The notes below the pieces were generated by a model, which was not told the origin of the DNA, did not search any database, and saw only the letters and a program-made list of their open reading frames with translations. Below, piece after piece: positions 7,251-15,374 of a stretch of DNA of 40,463 bases. How positions within the stretch are numbered: the first letter of the stretch is position 1; every line of letters begins with the position of its first letter. The DNA is from Actinomycetes bacterium (GTDB taxonomy: Bacteria > Actinomycetota > Actinomycetes > S36-B12 > CAIYMF01). Position numbers and translations under genes: made by a program. Location: contig JAKOVT010000194.1 of the NCBI GenBank assembly GCA_029781935.1, forward strand, positions 1-40,463, read 5' to 3'.

Positions 7251-9218
7251 TCACTCGCGGACGAGGGCCTGGGCGCGGGCGAGCCGCACGGCGTCCTCGA
7301 GGGCACGCACGTCGTAGGCGCCGTGGTGGCGCGAGCCGTTGATGAAGAACGTGGGCGTCCCGCGGACGCCGCTGAGGTCGGCGCTCTCGACGTCGTCGGC
7401 CACGCGCGGCTCGTGCTCGTGCTTGCGCAGGTCGTGCACGAGGCGGTCGACGTCGAGTCCGAGGCTGGTCGCATGCCGGACGAGGTCCTCCGGGCGCAGC
7501 TCGTCCTGGTGCTCGAGCAGCAGGTCGTGCATCTCCCAGAAGGCGCCCTGCGCAGCGGCCGCCTCCGCGGCCTCGGCGGCCAGCTGCGCCTGCGGGTGCA
7601 CGTCGCGCAGCGGCAGGTGGCGCCACACGTAGCGGACATCACCGAAGTCGCTGAGCAGCTCGCGCACCGCAGCTTCGGCCAGACCGCAGTAGGGGCACTG
7701 GAAGTCGCCGTACTCCACCACGGTCACCGGGGCGTCGGCAGGGCCGCGGACGTGGTCGCGCGCCGCATCGACCGGCTCGGCGAGGTCGACGAGCGACTCC
7801 GCCTCGCCGAGGAGCGCGCGCACGCGACGCCGCGTGGGCAGCCTCTCGGTGAGCGAGAACGCGATCCACGTGATGGCTGCCGAGAGGACGCCGGCGACGA
7901 GGATGCCGAGCTTCGCCTCGTCCAGCGTCTGCCCCTCGAACGCGATCGTCGCGATGAGCAGGCTGAGGGTGAAGCCGATGCCCGAGACCGTCCCGGCACC
8001 CAGGACCGCAGCCCATCCGACCGACGGCCGGAGCCGTCCGTGCGAGAGGCGCGTGGTCAGCCAGGCACCTCCCACGATGCCCAGCGGCTTGCCGACGACG
8101 AAGGCGACGACGACCCCCCACAGGACCGGCGAGCGCAGGGCAGTCGCGAGGAAGTCGCCTCGGACGACGATGCCGGCGTTGGCCAGGGCGAAGAGCGGCA
8201 CGATGACGTAGCTCGTCCACGGATGGAACAGCGCCTGGAGCCGCTCGTTCGGCGGCACGGCGGCGCGCACGCCCTGCGCCGCCGATCGGGCGAGCTCGGG
8301 CGTCGGCTGCTCGCGGAAGTCGCGGAACAGCCCCGACGCGCGCTCGAGCGTCTCGGTGGCGACGGGCCGGGCGAACACCAGCATGCCGAGCACGAGACCG
8401 ATGACGACGGGGTCGACGCCGCTCTGCTCGAGCGCGAACCACGCGAGGACGCCGACCAGCAGGTAGAGGGCTCCGCTGTGCACGCGCAGCCGCAGGAGCA
8501 CGACGACCAGCAGCAGGAGCAGGAGCGCGACGACGAGCGGCCCCAGGACGACCGAGTCCGCGTAGACGGTCGCGATCGCCACCAGCGCGACGAGGTCGTC
8601 GGTGATGAGCACGGTGAGGAGGAACGCGCGCAGCCGGTCGGAGAACCGTGGTCCCACCACCGCGAGCACCCCGAGCGCGAACGCCGTGTCGGTCGACAGC
8701 GCGACGCCCCAGCCGTGCGCACCGCCGGACGCCGCGGTGATCGCCACGAAGAGCAGCGCCGACACGGCCATCCCGGCCACGCCCGCCACCACCGGCAGGA
8801 TCACACGACGCCGTTCGCGCAGCTCGCCGATGTCGAACTCGCGCCGCGTCTCGAGGCCGACGACGAAGAAGTAGAACGCCATCAACCCGGAGTTGATCCA
8901 CTCGGTCGCCGTGAGGACGAGCTCGTGGTCGCCCCACGTCAACCCGATCTCGGTGCCCCAGCACCCGGCGTACGCCGCCGGCGCGACGTTGGCCCACACC
9001 AGGGCTACCGCGGCCGCGGCCAGCAGCAGCGCGGCACCCCCGCTCTCGGTGCGCAGGAACTCCCGCAGGGGTGTGGAGCCGTACGTCGACCACCCGGTCG
9101 TCGGGGACTCCGACGTCTCCTGGGGCGGCGGATCCGTGCTCGGCGTCGGCGTTGGCGGCGTCTCCGGCCCCGAAGCCTCGGCGCCCCGCTCGTCGATGCC
9201 CACGCGGCACGTTCTCAC
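7251..9218 (-). CDS. nhaA: Na+/H+ antiporter NhaA fused to a DsbA-like thioredoxin domain
   Basis: A 655-residue fusion. The NhaA part runs from about residue 50 to 450 with family landmarks: FYFFVVGLETRREF, STDTAFALGVLAVVG, the sodium/proton aspartate pair in LITDDLVALVAIA, PLFALANAGI and VGKPLGI. It exchanges Na+ for H+ across the membrane. The last 190 residues are a DsbA/thioredoxin-fold domain with CPYC at about 507 (YGDFQCPYCG) and the cis-proline loop RGTPTFFING, so a soluble redox domain is tethered to the transporter. Orientation by NhaA topology should place it in the cytoplasm, but this is inferred. The start chosen is GTG 9218; GTG 9203 is possible. The N-terminal 35 residues are Pro/Thr-rich and poorly conserved. 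NhaA-thioredoxin fusions are known in actinobacteria. Confidence 0.88.
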   Translation of the reverse strand: MRTCRVGIDERGAEASGPETPPTPTPSTDPPPQETSESPTTGWSTYGSTPLREFLRTESGGAALLLAAAAVALVWANVAPAAYAGCWGTEIGLTWGDHELVLTATEWINSGLMAFYFFVVGLETRREFDIGELRERRRVILPVVAGVAGMAVSALLFVAITAASGGAHGWGVALSTDTAFALGVLAVVGPRFSDRLRAFLLTVLITDDLVALVAIATVYADSVVLGPLVVALLLLLLVVVLLRLRVHSGALYLLVGVLAWFALEQSGVDPVVIGLVLGMLVFARPVATETLERASGLFRDFREQPTPELARSAAQGVRAAVPPNERLQALFHPWTSYVIVPLFALANAGIVVRGDFLATALRSPVLWGVVVAFVVGKPLGIVGGAWLTTRLSHGRLRPSVGWAAVLGAGTVSGIGFTLSLLIATIAFEGQTLDEAKLGILVAGVLSAAITWIAFSLTERLPTRRRVRALLGEAESLVDLAEPVDAARDHVRGPADAPVTVVEYGDFQCPYCGLAEAAVRELLSDFGDVRYVWRHLPLRDVHPQAQLAAEAAEAAAAQGAFWEMHDLLLEHQDELRPEDLVRHATSLGLDVDRLVHDLRKHEHEPRVADDVESADLSGVRGTPTFFINGSRHHGAYDVRALEDAVRLARAQALVRE

Positions 9219-9298
9219 GAGCCCGCCCGGGCGTCGAGCGTCAGCGGCGGCGACGGCGGTCGCCGTGGTGCCGCTTCGCGGAGTCGGTCCGAGCTCGG

Positions 9299-9336
9299 CC
9301 GTGCCCCGCACGCGACCGGATCGCGGCGGGGCACGG
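9299..9336 (-). terminator. strong hairpin downstream of the CPBP protease gene
   Basis: CCGTGCCCCGC plus CGCGA (9299-9315, with A9310 bulged) pairs with TCGCG plus GCGGGGCACGG (9321-9336) around the loop CCGGA. That is 16 base pairs with one bulge. It begins 30 nt after the minus-strand stop at 9367 and precedes the nhaA start. No U-run follows, so it is a GC-rich actinobacterial-type terminator by position. Confidence 0.6.
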
Positions 9337-9366
9337 GGCTCGGGACGGGGCAGGTGTCCCGTCGCG

Positions 9367-10899
9367 TCAGCGCAGCTCTCGGGCGACCGCCGGAGCACCG
9401 GTGGCGAGCCGGTGGCCGTGGCCTCGGAACGACAGGACCTTCGCGTCGATGCTGCGGACGACCGTCGGGGTCGTGCCCGTGGCGCCGACGTCGGTCCCGT
9501 CGTCGTTCCGGGAGCGCCGGCCCACCACGGCGAGCGCCGTCGCCCAGGAGAGCAGGGCGAGGAGCGCGAGGGCGAGCGCCGCCGACAGCACCGCGGCGGG
9601 GACGACGAGCCCGACCGCACCGACGAGCAGCAGGGCCGCGGTGACCGACGAGAGGACCCGCCACCAGCGAGGAACGCCCAGGGCCCGACGGCCGGCGGTG
9701 GCGACCAGGCAGGCGAGCAGCAGGAGCTTGACGACGTCGAGCCGGTCGACGGTGTCGAGCAGCGAACCGCTCCACGAGGCGTCGTGCGACGCCGCGCCGA
9801 TCGTGAGGACGAGGGCCGTCGACCACTGCACCACGGACAGCGCCCCGGCTCCCAGGCCCGACACGAGGAGCACTCGCCGCGCCGCGCGGCTCCGTACGAC
9901 GGTGACGAGCCCGCTGACGATGACCACCAGAGCGACCCCGGCGACGAGATGCACGAGCGTCGCCTGCAGGAGCACGGCACCACCGTGCGCCACCGCCTGG
10001 GCCCGCACGCCGACGTCGTCGATCCCGCGGTCGATCGATCCGTTCGCCACGAGCAGGCCGGCGACCCACGCTGCGACGTAGACGACGCCCGCGATGACCG
10101 CCCGGCGTGGAAGGACCGTCGACGGCCTCTCGCCTGCCGGCACGGCGGCGGCGGCTCGGGGGGACGAGGACCCTCGGCGGGGCAGGCCGCGCAGGCAGAC
10201 CAGGCCCCAGGCGAACAGCGCGACATCGTGCCCGACGAGCACGAACCACAGCGCACCGCCGCTCAGCCCTGTCGTGTGCAGGAGCAGATCGCTGAGCGCG
10301 TGGAGGAAGGCGAGCGCCCCCACGGCGTCGGTGCGCTGGCGGAGCACGGCGTACCCGAATCCGCCCGCAGCGGACCCGACCGCCTGCGCCGCGGTGACGG
10401 CGGGGCTCGCGCCGAACGCGATGTTCGACAGGTGCGCGGCCCCGAACAGGACGGAGCTCACCACCGCGCCCCGCACGGCGCCGAGCGGCAGTGCGGCCCG
10501 CAGCACCACGCCGCGGTACCAGAGCTCCTCGAACGCGCCGGTCGCGGCGTACCCGATGACCAGGAGGAGCACGGTGGACGGATCAGGAGACCAGCCCCAG
10601 GCGAGCGGGACGAGGGTGATGGCCAGGGGCACGAGCAGCAGCCGCATGCTCCGCCAGGTCGACGGGCCACCGGCAGCGAGCTGTCGCCAGCCGATCCGGC
10701 GGGCCACGACGAGCGCCATGGCCAGCAGGACGAGCACGACGGGGAGCCGGCGCAGCAGCGGGTCGGACTCCGGTGCGGCGAGCTCGACGACGAGGGCGCC
10801 GGCGACGGTGACGCCCACCGCGAGCGCCGTCCAGGCGGTCGCGGCACGGACAGGTCCGCGGGCGACGACGTCGCGGGCGCGGTCGGTGAACGAGGACAT
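9367..10899 (-). CDS. CPBP (CAAX-type) intramembrane protease with extra membrane domain
   Basis: A 510-residue multi-pass protein. Residues about 1-215 are a CPBP/Rce1-like domain with all catalytic motifs: E124-E125 and R129 in EELWYRG, H156 in LFGAAHL, and H200 with D204 in FLHALSD. Such glutamate-type intramembrane proteases process membrane substrates or act in bacteriocin immunity. After a basic, Ser/Ala/Pro-rich linker (about 230-255) comes a second block of about six or seven membrane helices (260-470) that I do not recognise, then a basic tail. Most CPBP proteins are 200-300 residues, so this is about double length. GGGAG lies 5 nt before the ATG. The gene starts 40 nt after the small membrane protein upstream, suggesting an operon. 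Confidence 0.82.
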   Translation of the reverse strand: MSSFTDRARDVVARGPVRAATAWTALAVGVTVAGALVVELAAPESDPLLRRLPVVLVLLAMALVVARRIGWRQLAAGGPSTWRSMRLLLVPLAITLVPLAWGWSPDPSTVLLLVIGYAATGAFEELWYRGVVLRAALPLGAVRGAVVSSVLFGAAHLSNIAFGASPAVTAAQAVGSAAGGFGYAVLRQRTDAVGALAFLHALSDLLLHTTGLSGGALWFVLVGHDVALFAWGLVCLRGLPRRGSSSPRAAAAVPAGERPSTVLPRRAVIAGVVYVAAWVAGLLVANGSIDRGIDDVGVRAQAVAHGGAVLLQATLVHLVAGVALVVIVSGLVTVVRSRAARRVLLVSGLGAGALSVVQWSTALVLTIGAASHDASWSGSLLDTVDRLDVVKLLLLACLVATAGRRALGVPRWWRVLSSVTAALLLVGAVGLVVPAAVLSAALALALLALLSWATALAVVGRRSRNDDGTDVGATGTTPTVVRSIDAKVLSFRGHGHRLATGAPAVARELR

Positions 10900-10939
10900 G
10901 GAGGCTCCCGAGGTGGAGGGCGGAGGGTCGACGGAGGTG

Positions 10940-11455
10940 TCAGGCGGTGACGGCGACGGCGGACGACGTCGCCAGCCGGTAGGCGCGCACGGCGAGCACG
11001 ACGGTGCGGGCGAGGACCATGCCGAGCGCCATGACGACGAAGGCCGCGGTCCAGGCGTCGGCGCCGGTGATGAGGTGGTCGCGCGAGAACAGGCCGACCG
11101 TGGTCGAGCCGGGGCCGGTGGCCCACTGCGCGAAGGCGATGCGCGCGCCGATCATCAGCACCCACAGGCCCGCGAACGCGAGCCCGGCGGTGGCGGTGAG
11201 GACGCCGTCGCGGTGCTCGAGCCGCGTGACCGCGGCCGCGGCGACGCCGAACGCGACGCCGATCGCACCGAACAGGGCGACGAGACCGAGGTCGTTGCCG
11301 GCGGTCGGCAGCGGCACCAGGAAGCCGACCACGGCGGCGGCGACGATGACCAGCGGGAGCACGAAGGTGCCGCGCGACACGGGACGCGTACCGACGTTGC
11401 GGGCGAGCGCCCACGCGAGGAGCGAGAGCGAGAGGATCCATTGGGCGGTGCTCAT
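10940..11455 (-). CDS. small multi-pass membrane protein, unknown function
   Basis: A 171-residue protein with about five hydrophobic helices (near 5-15, 28-47, 57-77, 85-105, 130-155) and little else. The RPVSRGTFVLPLVIV segment faintly recalls the CcdC/DUF1453 family, but I would not transfer that name. AAGGAG sits 6 nt before the ATG at 11455, fixing the start. It precedes the CPBP protease gene by 40 nt on the same strand and follows the sensor-kinase operon by about 140 nt that include a hairpin, so it probably heads its own two-gene unit. Confidence 0.75.
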   Translation of the reverse strand: MSTAQWILSLSLLAWALARNVGTRPVSRGTFVLPLVIVAAAVVGFLVPLPTAGNDLGLVALFGAIGVAFGVAAAAVTRLEHRDGVLTATAGLAFAGLWVLMIGARIAFAQWATGPGSTTVGLFSRDHLITGADAWTAAFVVMALGMVLARTVVLAVRAYRLATSSAVAVTA

Positions 11456-11544
11456 CGGGAGCTCCTTTCTGTCGATGACAGGAGCGTCCCGTCGCGGCAG
11501 GCCCCGCCGCGTCGGCGGAGAGCCGGTCGGAGCCGGTGTGCTTG

Positions 11545-11564
11545 GGCCGATCCGCGGGTCGGCC
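11545..11564 (-). terminator. hairpin downstream of the histidine kinase gene
   Basis: GGCCGA (11545-11550) pairs with TCGGCC (11559-11564) around an 8-nt loop, 31 nt past the kinase stop at 11596. The stem is short and there is no U-tract, so the terminator role is tentative. Confidence 0.3.
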
Positions 11565-11595
11565 GGATGACGTAGGAGCGACGGCGCGGTGGCCG

Positions 11596-13251
11596 TCAGT
11601 CCGGGGGATCCTGGACGGGAACGGTGGCCACGACGACCGTCCCGTGGTCGATGTGCGACCTGATGTCGAGCCGGCCGCCGAGCGCTTCCGCGCGCTCGCG
11701 CATCGTGCCGAGCCCGAGGTGCCCGGGTCGGTCGAGACCGGTATCGAAACCGATGCCGTCGTCGGACACCGTGAGCTCGACCTGGTTCCCCCGCTGCGCG
11801 ACCACGAGCGAGACGCGGGTGGGGTGACCGTGCTTCACCGCGTTGTGCACTGCTTCCAGGCCGATCCGGTAGAGGTGCTCCTCCGCGGCCGCGGTCAGCG
11901 GAAGCCGCGCGTCGGGACCCACGACCTCGACGGCCACCTGCTCGCGCGCGCTCACGGCCGCAGCCTGCTTGCGGAGCGCGGCCACGGCCCCCTCTTCGAC
12001 GAGCGACTGCGGCCGCAGCTCGAAGATGAGCGCCCGCATCTCCGCGAGGGCACCGCGGGTGAGCTCGTGCAGCAGAGCGACCTCCTGGCGCGCGGGTTGC
12101 GCTTCGGGTCCGAGGTCGGCGAGGCGGCGCTCGGCGGCCCGCGCGTGCATCGTCATGGAGAACAGCGCCTGGCTCACGGAGTCGTGCAGGTCGCGCGCGA
12201 GCCGCTGCCGCTCCGCCAGGCCGACCGCCTCCGCCTGCTGGTCGAAGAGCCACCGGTTCTGCACGGCGAGGGCGGCCTGGTCGGCCATGGCGCGCAGATA
12301 GTCGCGATCGTCGTCGGTGACGCGAGCGCCTTCGGGCAGGTGCAGGTGCAGCTCGCCGTACGCGACCGCGCCCGCGACCAGGGGTACGACGACGAGGTCG
12401 TCCCACACCGGTCGGGGCGCTCGCCAGAACGGCGCGACCGGCGCGAAGCGCGGATCGAGCAGCAGCCGCGCACGGGCGCCCGGCACGACGGAGATCGGGC
12501 GCCGCGCCAGCTCCGCCTGGTCGCGGTCGTCGGCGCGGTTCATCGCGTGGACGGCGTCGGCGTACCCGGACCCGAAGGCGGGGTCGGCGGCCATGGTGAA
12601 GCTCTCGTCCGGCGTGCCCGCCGACCAGGTGACGACCGAGCAGGCCGTGGCCGAGGTCGTGCGCAGCAGCTGCGCGCGGATCCCGTCGAGCGTGATCAGC
12701 AGCGGCTGGTCGACGGTCATCGACGCCGCGACCGAGGTGAACGCCTGCACGCGCGCGGCGAGGCGCTCCCCCGACAGCACCCGATCCGTCGCGTCGGTGA
12801 CGACGTCGAGCACGCCGGCCAGCCGGCCGTCGTCGTAGACCGGGGCGAAGACGACGTCCCAGAACGTCTCGACGCCGGGCAGCGCGATGCGGTGCGCCGC
12901 CTGGCGCACGAGCCGGCCCGACCTGACGTGCTCGAACAGCTCCCCGAGCGCCTCCTCGTTGCCGGGGATCAGGTCGGTGATCGGGGTGCCGGGCGCGGCG
13001 TACTCGGGACCGGCGCCGAAGTAGAGCTCGAAGTAGCCGCTCCACGTGCGGTTGCACCGGACCAGCCGGCCCTCGAGGTCGAACAGGGCGAGGCCGAAGG
13101 GCACCCGGTCGAAGAAGAGGTCCAGCAGCTGCCGTTCGAGCGGCTGGTCGGTCGGCGGGAGCGGGTGGGTCTCGGGGATCTCGGGCATCGAGGTGCTCGC
13201 GCGCGGGGACCGACGCGACCCGTCGTCGAGCCCGGGCGAGCCCGTCGTCAC
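11596..13251 (-). CDS. sensor histidine kinase (PAS-GAF-HisKA_3-HATPase, NarX/DevS class)
   Basis: A soluble 551-residue kinase with no membrane helix. A PAS-like domain lies near 35-160 (VPFGLALFDLEGRLVRCN), then a GAF-like domain (about 170-325, ending DRDYLRAMADQAALAVQNR). The dimerisation segment has the phospho-accepting H356 in RDLHDSVSQALFSM, typical of the HisKA_3 family. The HATPase has an N-box EAVHNAVKHG and a G-box DDGIGFD / GLGTMRERAEALGG. It should sense a cytoplasmic signal and phosphorylate the NarL-type regulator encoded just upstream. GTG 13251 overlaps that regulator's stop (GTGA), the reason for this start; ATG 13188 is the alternative. Confidence 0.88.
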   Translation of the reverse strand: MTTGSPGLDDGSRRSPRASTSMPEIPETHPLPPTDQPLERQLLDLFFDRVPFGLALFDLEGRLVRCNRTWSGYFELYFGAGPEYAAPGTPITDLIPGNEEALGELFEHVRSGRLVRQAAHRIALPGVETFWDVVFAPVYDDGRLAGVLDVVTDATDRVLSGERLAARVQAFTSVAASMTVDQPLLITLDGIRAQLLRTTSATACSVVTWSAGTPDESFTMAADPAFGSGYADAVHAMNRADDRDQAELARRPISVVPGARARLLLDPRFAPVAPFWRAPRPVWDDLVVVPLVAGAVAYGELHLHLPEGARVTDDDRDYLRAMADQAALAVQNRWLFDQQAEAVGLAERQRLARDLHDSVSQALFSMTMHARAAERRLADLGPEAQPARQEVALLHELTRGALAEMRALIFELRPQSLVEEGAVAALRKQAAAVSAREQVAVEVVGPDARLPLTAAAEEHLYRIGLEAVHNAVKHGHPTRVSLVVAQRGNQVELTVSDDGIGFDTGLDRPGHLGLGTMRERAEALGGRLDIRSHIDHGTVVVATVPVQDPPD

Positions 13252-13925
13252 GGGGCCGCGTCCTGCGCGTCGACGAGCCCCTCCCTCACCGCCCACATCG
13301 CAGCCTGCGTCCGGCTGGCCAGCCCGAGCTTGGCGAGGATGTTCGACACGTGCGTGCGCGCCGTGCGCTCCGTCACGCCGAGCTCCTTGCCGATCTCGCG
13401 GTTGGTGCGGCCCTGGGCGACGAGCACGACCACGTCCCGCTCACGGGGTGTGAGGCTGTCGACGCCGGTGGACGCCGGTGCGCGGAAGGACGCCGCGAGA
13501 GCGGCCGCGGCCGCGGGGTCGAGGCGGACCTGGCCGGCCATCGCAGCACGGATGGCGTCGACCACGTCGGCGGCGTCGGCGTGCTTGAGCAGGTAGCCCG
13601 TCGCGCCTGCCTCGAGGACCGCGCGGATCCGCCCCTCCTCGACGAACGAGGTCACGGCCACGACGTCGATCACGGGCCACCGGTCCTTGAGCCGTCGCGT
13701 GGTCTCCACGCCGTCGAGCCCGTCCATCTGCAGGTCCATGAGGACGACGTCGGGGAGCCGACCGGCACGCTCGAGGGCAGCGACCCGCGCCAGCGCCTCC
13801 TCGCCGTCGCCGGCCTCGTCGAGGACCTCGATGCCGGGCTCGGTCTCGAGGTAGGAGCGGAGCCCGCGTCGGACGATGGCGTGGTCGTCGACCAGCATCA
13901 CGCCGATCACGTCGTCGGTGCTCAC
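13248..13925 (-). CDS. NarL/FixJ-family response regulator
   Basis: A 225-residue regulator. The receiver domain has the acidic pair D13-D14, phospho-acceptor D64 in VVLMDLQMDG, a switch residue T92 and K114 in YLLKHA. The C-terminal LuxR-type helix-turn-helix (about 156-210) begins LTPRERDVVVLVAQG and continues EIGKELGVTERTARTHVSNIL. It probably receives phosphate from the downstream kinase and activates or represses nearby promoters. It starts at GTG 13925, overlapping the stop of the receiver-only gene, and its own stop overlaps the kinase start. The three genes are therefore one tightly coupled unit. Confidence 0.92.
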   Translation of the reverse strand: MSTDDVIGVMLVDDHAIVRRGLRSYLETEPGIEVLDEAGDGEEALARVAALERAGRLPDVVLMDLQMDGLDGVETTRRLKDRWPVIDVVAVTSFVEEGRIRAVLEAGATGYLLKHADAADVVDAIRAAMAGQVRLDPAAAAALAASFRAPASTGVDSLTPRERDVVVLVAQGRTNREIGKELGVTERTARTHVSNILAKLGLASRTQAAMWAVREGLVDAQDAAP

Positions 13926-14332
13926 CTGGCCACCCCCTCGTCGGTGCCGCCGTCACCCGCATTGTGCGCGACCGAGGCACGGACATGGGAGGAGATGGCC
14001 GCGACCAGGCGGTCGGCGTCCCCGTCCTTCTCCACGAACGCAGCGGCACCCGCGGCGCGGATCGGCGCCTCCACGGCTCCCGACATGCTCGTGACCAGGA
14101 GCGGGCCCGCCGCCGCGAGGCTCGCGACGGCGCCCAGCGCGCGTGCCGTCACGTGCGGCACGTCGAGCACGACAGCGTCGGCGACGTGGCCGCGCCCCTC
14201 CGCCAGCCGCAGCGCCTGCTCGCGGTCGAGGCCCACGGCCACCAGGCCGTCGCAGTCGTCGAGGGCGCGCACGAGGGCGGCACGGGCCCGGGCGTCGTCG
14301 TCCACGACGAGCACGGTGAGCGGGGCGGTCAC
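13922..14332 (-). CDS. stand-alone receiver (CheY-like) domain protein
   Basis: A 136-residue single receiver domain. VLVVDDDARARAAL gives the acidic pocket, D57 in AVVLDVPHV is the predicted phosphorylation site, TSMSG carries the switch Thr/Ser and K102 in FVEKDG completes the site. There is no output domain. GAGGAGGA lies 8 nt before the GTG at 14332, which decides this start over upstream ones. As first gene of the receiver-NarL-kinase operon it could act as a phosphate sink, an alternative target of the kinase, or a protein-binding switch. Its alpha4-beta5 face is intact, so a degenerate receiver seems unlikely. Confidence 0.82.
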   Translation of the reverse strand: MTAPLTVLVVDDDARARAALVRALDDCDGLVAVGLDREQALRLAEGRGHVADAVVLDVPHVTARALGAVASLAAAGPLLVTSMSGAVEAPIRAAGAAAFVEKDGDADRLVAAISSHVRASVAHNAGDGGTDEGVAR

Positions 14333-14447
14333 GGGTGGTCCTCCTCGGTGCCGGCACGTCTGTGTCGCGCGGGCTCCTCCCAACCAACCAGCCTCGACCG
14401 CCCAGCGCCCCTGCCGTACGACGTGCCCCGCCTCGGCGGAATGACGT

Positions 14448-14486
14448 ATCTGCGCGGGCACCGGGGACTCCGGTGCCCGCGCAGAT
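14448..14486 (-). terminator. perfect 17-bp stem terminator downstream of doxX
   Basis: ATCTGCGCGGGCACCGG (14448-14464) is the exact reverse complement of CCGGTGCCCGCGCAGAT (14470-14486), with the 5-nt loop GGACT. It begins 11 nt after the DoxX stop at 14497 and precedes the promoter region of the receiver operon. It should insulate that operon from doxX transcription. Confidence 0.78.
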
Positions 14487-14496
14487 GTCGTGAGGG

Positions 14497-15024
14497 TCAG
14501 GCGTCGACGGCGACCGAGTCGTGGGCGACCGGGACCGTGGCGCGCTGGGCGGCCTTGGCGCGCAGGATGTTCACGCCGGCGGCGACCAGGCCGAGGACCA
14601 CGGCGCCGACGCCGGCGGCGGTGCCGAACGAGAGGCCGAGCGCGTTGTCGAGCGAGAAGTCGCCGGCGCCGGTGAAGGCGAGCGCAGCGCCGATGGTCGC
14701 GTAGACCAGGGGCAGCTCGTAACCACCGTTGGTGGCCCACACGCCGTTCGCGGCGTGGGTCCACGCGGCGACGACCATCGTCCCGATCACGACGGCGGAG
14801 GCCAGCGGGGTCAGCAGACCCAGGGCCAGCGCGAGGCCGCCGAGGAGCTCGGCGAGACCGGTGACGACGGCCATCGCCTTGCCGGGCTTGAAGCCGATCG
14901 ACTCCAGCCAGCCGCCGCTGCCGGCGATGCCGTAGCCGCCGAACCAGCCGAACAGCTTCTGGGAGCCGTGGGCAGCGAGGAGGAGGCCCGCGACGATGCG
15001 GAGGATGAGGAGACCGGTGCTCAT
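14497..15024 (-). CDS. DoxX family membrane protein
   Basis: A 175-residue protein with about four membrane helices. It shows the DoxX hallmarks: an N-terminal ILRIVAGLLLAAHGSQKLFG segment followed by a Gly-rich turn and LAELLGGLALALGLLTPL. DoxX proteins are integral membrane proteins, in mycobacteria linked to a complex with superoxide dismutase and a thiol oxidoreductase; in many other bacteria their role is unknown. AAGGA lies 7 nt before the ATG at 15024. The promoter region carries a strong palindrome at 15081-15098 typical of MarR-family control, and a 17-bp terminator follows the gene, so it is an isolated, separately regulated transcript. Confidence 0.88.
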   Translation of the reverse strand: MSTGLLILRIVAGLLLAAHGSQKLFGWFGGYGIAGSGGWLESIGFKPGKAMAVVTGLAELLGGLALALGLLTPLASAVVIGTMVVAAWTHAANGVWATNGGYELPLVYATIGAALAFTGAGDFSLDNALGLSFGTAAGVGAVVLGLVAAGVNILRAKAAQRATVPVAHDSVAVDA

Positions 15025-15374
15025 GACGTGTTCCTTCGTGATCAGGGGAGCCGGGACGGCTCGGTCAGTCGGAGGAACGGTAGTTGAGACGTCAACTATT
15101 CCGCCGCCTGCTCTGGATCTGTGTGACCTGGGTCGCACCGGTCGAGGACACCGCGGCGAGCAGGCGTCGCAGGGTCGCCCACCCCTCGCGCCACGCGCGG
15201 CCGGCGTCGCCGGGACGGTCCGGCGCCAGCGGCGCGGCGTCGTGACGGAGGAGGGTCCCTCGCACCACCAAGGCTGTCGGCGTCCCGGAGCGGTAGCGTC
15301 CGGGGCGACCGGGCTGCGTCGCGCGGGTTCTGTCGGGGTCGTCCCGGCGCCGCGGCGTACCGGGGGAGGCCGTC
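15025..15374. other. 350-nt divergent intergenic region (doxX / serine hydrolase)
   Basis: Holds the doxX leader and operator on the left and the promoter of the serine hydrolase on the right. The only clear structure is the palindrome at 15081-15098. Open frames across it have no start site of note and no recognisable protein features, so I see no gene here. TAGCGT at about 15294-15299 could serve as a -10 for the plus-strand gene. Confidence 0.5.
15081..15098. promoter_or_regulatory. operator-like inverted repeat upstream of doxX
   Basis: TAGTTGA-GACG-TCAACTA: perfect 7-nt arms with a 4-nt spacer, 57 nt upstream of the doxX ATG. The AT-rich arms stand out in this GC-rich region. Arms of the AGTTGA/TCAACT kind are typical of MarR-family operators. 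Read on the minus strand the arm supplies TTGACG, a good -35, so a bound repressor would block polymerase. The cognate regulator is not evident in the window. Confidence 0.65.

Noticed and set aside
4589-7642. Long minus-strand frame across the NRPS, M1 and PPTase genes
   Set aside because: It crosses three well-supported genes in another frame and has no recognisable protein features.
15092-15300. Minus-strand short frame between doxX and the serine hydrolase gene
   Set aside because: No start with a ribosome site, no family features, and it would run into the doxX operator.
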